From: Sphingopyxis lindanitolerans
GTDB taxonomy: Bacteria > Pseudomonadota > Alphaproteobacteria > Sphingomonadales > Sphingomonadaceae
Direction: 5' to 3'
DNA: 64,000 bases
NCBI RefSeq assembly: GCF_002993885.1
Contig: NZ_CM009578.1
Location: 62,001 to 126,000, forward strand
A program made the position numbers and the translations under genes. Numbering within the stretch: the first letter of the stretch is position 1; every line of letters starts with the position of its first letter. Positions 63,301-64,000 of this stretch are shown here, piece after piece. The notes below the pieces were generated by a model that saw only the letters and a program-made list of their open reading frames with translations, was not told where the DNA came from and did no database searches.

Positions 63301-64000
63301 CGCGGGCGCAGGCCGATTTGCGCGAGGGTTTGGGAATTTGGGGCGGTATTACGGGCCATGATGGCCGGATCGATGCCGACGATGATCTGAACGCCGGACG
63401 CGTTTCCAGCGACGGTATCGGCGGCGAAATCGGCATCGATTACCGCGGCGACAATAATGCCTGGGCGGCGGGCTTAGGCGGCGGATGGCAAGACGGTAAC
63501 GTCGATCTGCCTATCCGTGCCTCTCACGCGAAGAACAAGACATGGCACGTCGGGGGCTATCTACGCGCCGGAACCGGCGGTCCGGGCTTTACGGCTGTTG
63601 CGACGGCGGTTCATGCCAGAGCGGACACCGATGTTGCCCGCTCGATCAACTTTGGCACAATCGCGCGCACGGCAAGCGCCAACACTGATATCTCGACCAC
63701 CGCGCTCGGCGTCGATGTGCGCTACGGTTGGGGCATCGGGAATTGGTCCCTTGGCCCGGCTGCGAGTGCAGGATTGGCGAATAGCCGTTTCTCCGCCTTT
63801 TCGGAAAGCGGTGCTGACACGCTGAACTTGTCGGGCAGCGGGAACCGCGACAAATTGAGCCGCTACGGTGTGGGAGGCTTCGTCCGCAACAGCGGGCCGG
63901 CAGGCTATATCGATCTGACAGCTTACTACGTGCCCGGCGACCGCGACGATGCACGCGCCACACTCAGCATGGCCGGATCGCCACAAGCTTTCACGGTGTT
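57321..64000 (+). CDS. Giant autotransporter (type V secretion), C-terminus beyond window
   Basis: An open frame of at least 2226 codons without a stop. Signal peptide 1-30 (ending AMPALA, then NDWTG). The passenger is a beta-helix type built of Gly/Thr/Asn-rich strands with recurring TITGAGS, SQGNLTVAAGAVL and LNILDGGQVT units. Two large modules begin with FSFWDGPNITGNN (59784) and FTFWDGPNMTGNS (61917), each followed by an NW...DG...NG.YD segment and later VGDGTAAGA...TDLGTL. From about 63240 a linker helix (YASLLAARQRQGFALTSRF) leads into the outer-membrane barrel (GIWGGITGHDGRIDADD, AWAAGLGGGWQDG), cut by the window end. ATG follows GGGGAAAT. Likely a surface adhesin or matrix protein. 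All reverse-strand frames here are shadows. Confidence 0.93.
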   Translation, partial: MITTNLLKSSSVIALVVGASFAFMAMPALANDWTGAVDNDWNNPGNWSDGVVPPSGNTFVDTTANAPIIGAGVDAKTSRLVVGFDGTGSLTVRDGGTLTQDGDIGVGGRPLDGTAGNGTLLITGAGSRVTATNGRLFLATRPNSQGRVTIDAGGVMRVVGANIGSETSTANITVTGAGSLLDLGSLNALSLGSDNGPLGSASLSILDGGRVTSTSGDRHVVGRTGTITIGGANSALILSSRTDIDGSLIVENGGLAQLSSLSQFGNFFDGSLMLRSGGRLETIGSQPMIFNERTKVLVSGAGTQWTTEGGIIINARAVAANPIFDFVIDDRATLTTPSLLVGPDGIGAITVQGGATVTAGSFGVGGGQSTGVNGRGTMLITGAGTLVTTPSQIYVAPQANSQGNLTVAAGAVLRGNSLQIGIGEGATGIVTVTGADSLIDHGGLALLLGNSGANPGVGTLNILDGGQVTGSRGGNSVGIGSAINISGANSLLSVIGSIFIDGTLLVENGGAISYTSIGLNGTASLRNARLSVPLGNGFNDFDVNPGGSLIAENSTVSVGSSFNVAGSATLHGIEMSAAQIEISQNGVLNIGGADGAAAGDGGTLTAQSITVGDPDSRLVFNHSRADLIVSAPIIGNGRVLHRAGTTILTTGAHTGSIANIDVTGGRLFVDGRVSARNLTLEGGATLGGAGTLNGSVAVTDGIVAPGNRGVGTLTLGNLSLTAASVLNFELGAPGTPSVGSDLIKVGNIDNSGNLTLDGTLNVTNVGGFGAGLYRLIDYNGGLTNEGLNIGATPAGFAATDLTVQTAVARQVNLLVAASAGNFSFWDGPNITGNNIVDGGTGTWTATGPNWTGADGAANGAYDPTTLLIFAGTGGTVTVDNSAAPITIASGMQFATNGYTLTGGALELTTPVSAFVRGATIRVGDGTAAGADIAATIKTALTGPSGFDKTDLGTLRLTGASSINGEVGVLAGNLTLDGGTLETSALRVAPDPGSTATVLVTGGAVLTTMGASVAPETDSTGTVTISGEGSRWNIVGAGGVRVGSVTAPNARGLIDIVDGGVMSYTAAFRNDPVLVSNDSGIRVSGASSRFEADAIVLFNTGRGGAMLLENGGVARVENAEFGNLSSLTVQSGGRFETTGTGSLSFGTGASMLVTGAGTQLNSAGAFSFGGNGVGGQDLVIDDNAIVTSTANTDSGLGFDTGRRLIISNGAQFNLTGGTNAGLQMENSMLLVTDASVTLGGGLLAGQRFGNSTIVLRNANFTAGSVELRAGTDRIVIGADVGEAAGGVGLFDVAGSFSLGNAATTLVLNHTGTGFTIGSEFRGLGTIRHFAGDTRFTSATTQWRGNTLLTGGALAVDGLLGDSQGPATSMTVSGGATLSGRGTIGGLVTVADGIIRPGGDALDAPAETRGRNAGQALLGGDAVGTLTFSGQLALGAASRLGFQLGAPTGASGVDSDLINVAGNLTLDGTLEVTDVGGFGEGVYRLINYGGTLTDNGLDIGTVPGGFSATDLAVQTSVASQVNLIVAAPAPTTSSFTFWDGPNMTGNSAVDGGSGTWSSAGTNWSIADGSINGVYDRSRLLIFSGTGGVVTVDNTGSPVTLENGVQFAADGYTVADGNIVLDDDNVDQVIFRVGDGTAAGAGFTATIGSALTGGAELQKTDLGTLVLTGANSYSGGTHIVNGAIRGNATSIQGNVRLEDGGTLVFDQASDGVFAGLFSGSGVVRTRGTGVLDITGSSDAFEGMTIVEAGALRLTGALGGLTRIGSAGALTGDGTLAQLDVSGRVSPGGAGIATLTVDNFNNNQETRLPANSSFARGSIAAAVATTPDIVFRAGSIYAVDLAASGAGDRINATGTATLEGGTVAITTLDADLAYTDGVIFRILNAEGGLTGTFAGLTESSAFLDFALGYDPTGAFLRLSQVRMFPDVARTINQKAAASALGTLLRPAGSDGLAVYNAVLGLDEDAARAAFDASSGEIYASLLAARQRQGFALTSRFTSRAQADLREGLGIWGGITGHDGRIDADDDLNAGRVSSDGIGGEIGIDYRGDNNAWAAGLGGGWQDGNVDLPIRASHAKNKTWHVGGYLRAGTGGPGFTAVATAVHARADTDVARSINFGTIARTASANTDISTTALGVDVRYGWGIGNWSLGPAASAGLANSRFSAFSESGADTLNLSGSGNRDKLSRYGVGGFVRNSGPAGYIDLTAYYVPGDRDDARATLSMAGSPQAFTV

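Overview
The window looks like the chromosome of a high-GC alphaproteobacterium of the Sphingomonadales (Sphingopyxis or Sphingomonas type). This is inferred from gene content and order: zapA/6S RNA/fthC; a tkt-gap-pgk-class I fba cluster; a complete nuoA-N operon running into birA-coaX-rnj-DUF1467; DUF2842; and Pseudomonas-type bkd genes. No 16S gene is present, so the genus is an inference.

Layout. (1) 1-5254 is the end of an integrated phage-like element: about a dozen tightly overlapping small genes, a YqaJ-type exonuclease, an HNH-like protein, an excisionase-like HTH gene and a tyrosine integrase that stops 56 bp from the 3' end of tRNA-Pro(CGG), the likely attachment site. (2) 5446-12742 is core: a short RadC/JAB protein, thyA, the branched-chain 2-oxoacid dehydrogenase genes (E1 alpha, E1 beta, E2; no E3), an AI-2E family transporter and tRNA-Asp. 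(3) 12831-21938 holds fthC, 6S RNA and zapA on the minus strand, then central carbon genes (tkt, gap, pgk, fba), an O-methyltransferase and thiE. (4) 22062-26167 holds an OPT transporter, efp, suhB and a YbjN-domain protein. (5) 26385-45574 is the respiratory complex I operon (14 nuo genes) with two non-nuo genes inserted, followed by birA, coaX, rnj and a DUF1467 gene. (6) 45661-53839 holds a low-GC lipoprotein, a large two-TM coiled-coil protein resembling the architecture of TipN, a degenerate Hpt-like protein, a periplasmic TPR-like protein, an Lrp/AsnC regulator, a degenerate histidine-kinase-like protein and a polysaccharide deacetylase. (7) After a tRNA with CAT anticodon (probably tRNA-Ile2), 53992-64000 looks accessory: an AT-rich gap, a membrane-anchored HTH-TPR regulator, a LuxR-type regulator, and a giant autotransporter that runs off the right edge.

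The most notable signal is a set of palindromic repeats scattered through core genes. One copy (9736-9840) is inserted in frame in the linker of the E2 gene. A close relative lies just before suhB, and an analogous element lies inside the nuo operon before nuoJ; in both cases the right arm supplies the likely Shine-Dalgarno sequence of the next gene. Other palindromic elements sit between nuoE and nuoF and between gap and pgk. No CRISPR array, rRNA operon or canonical transposase was seen.
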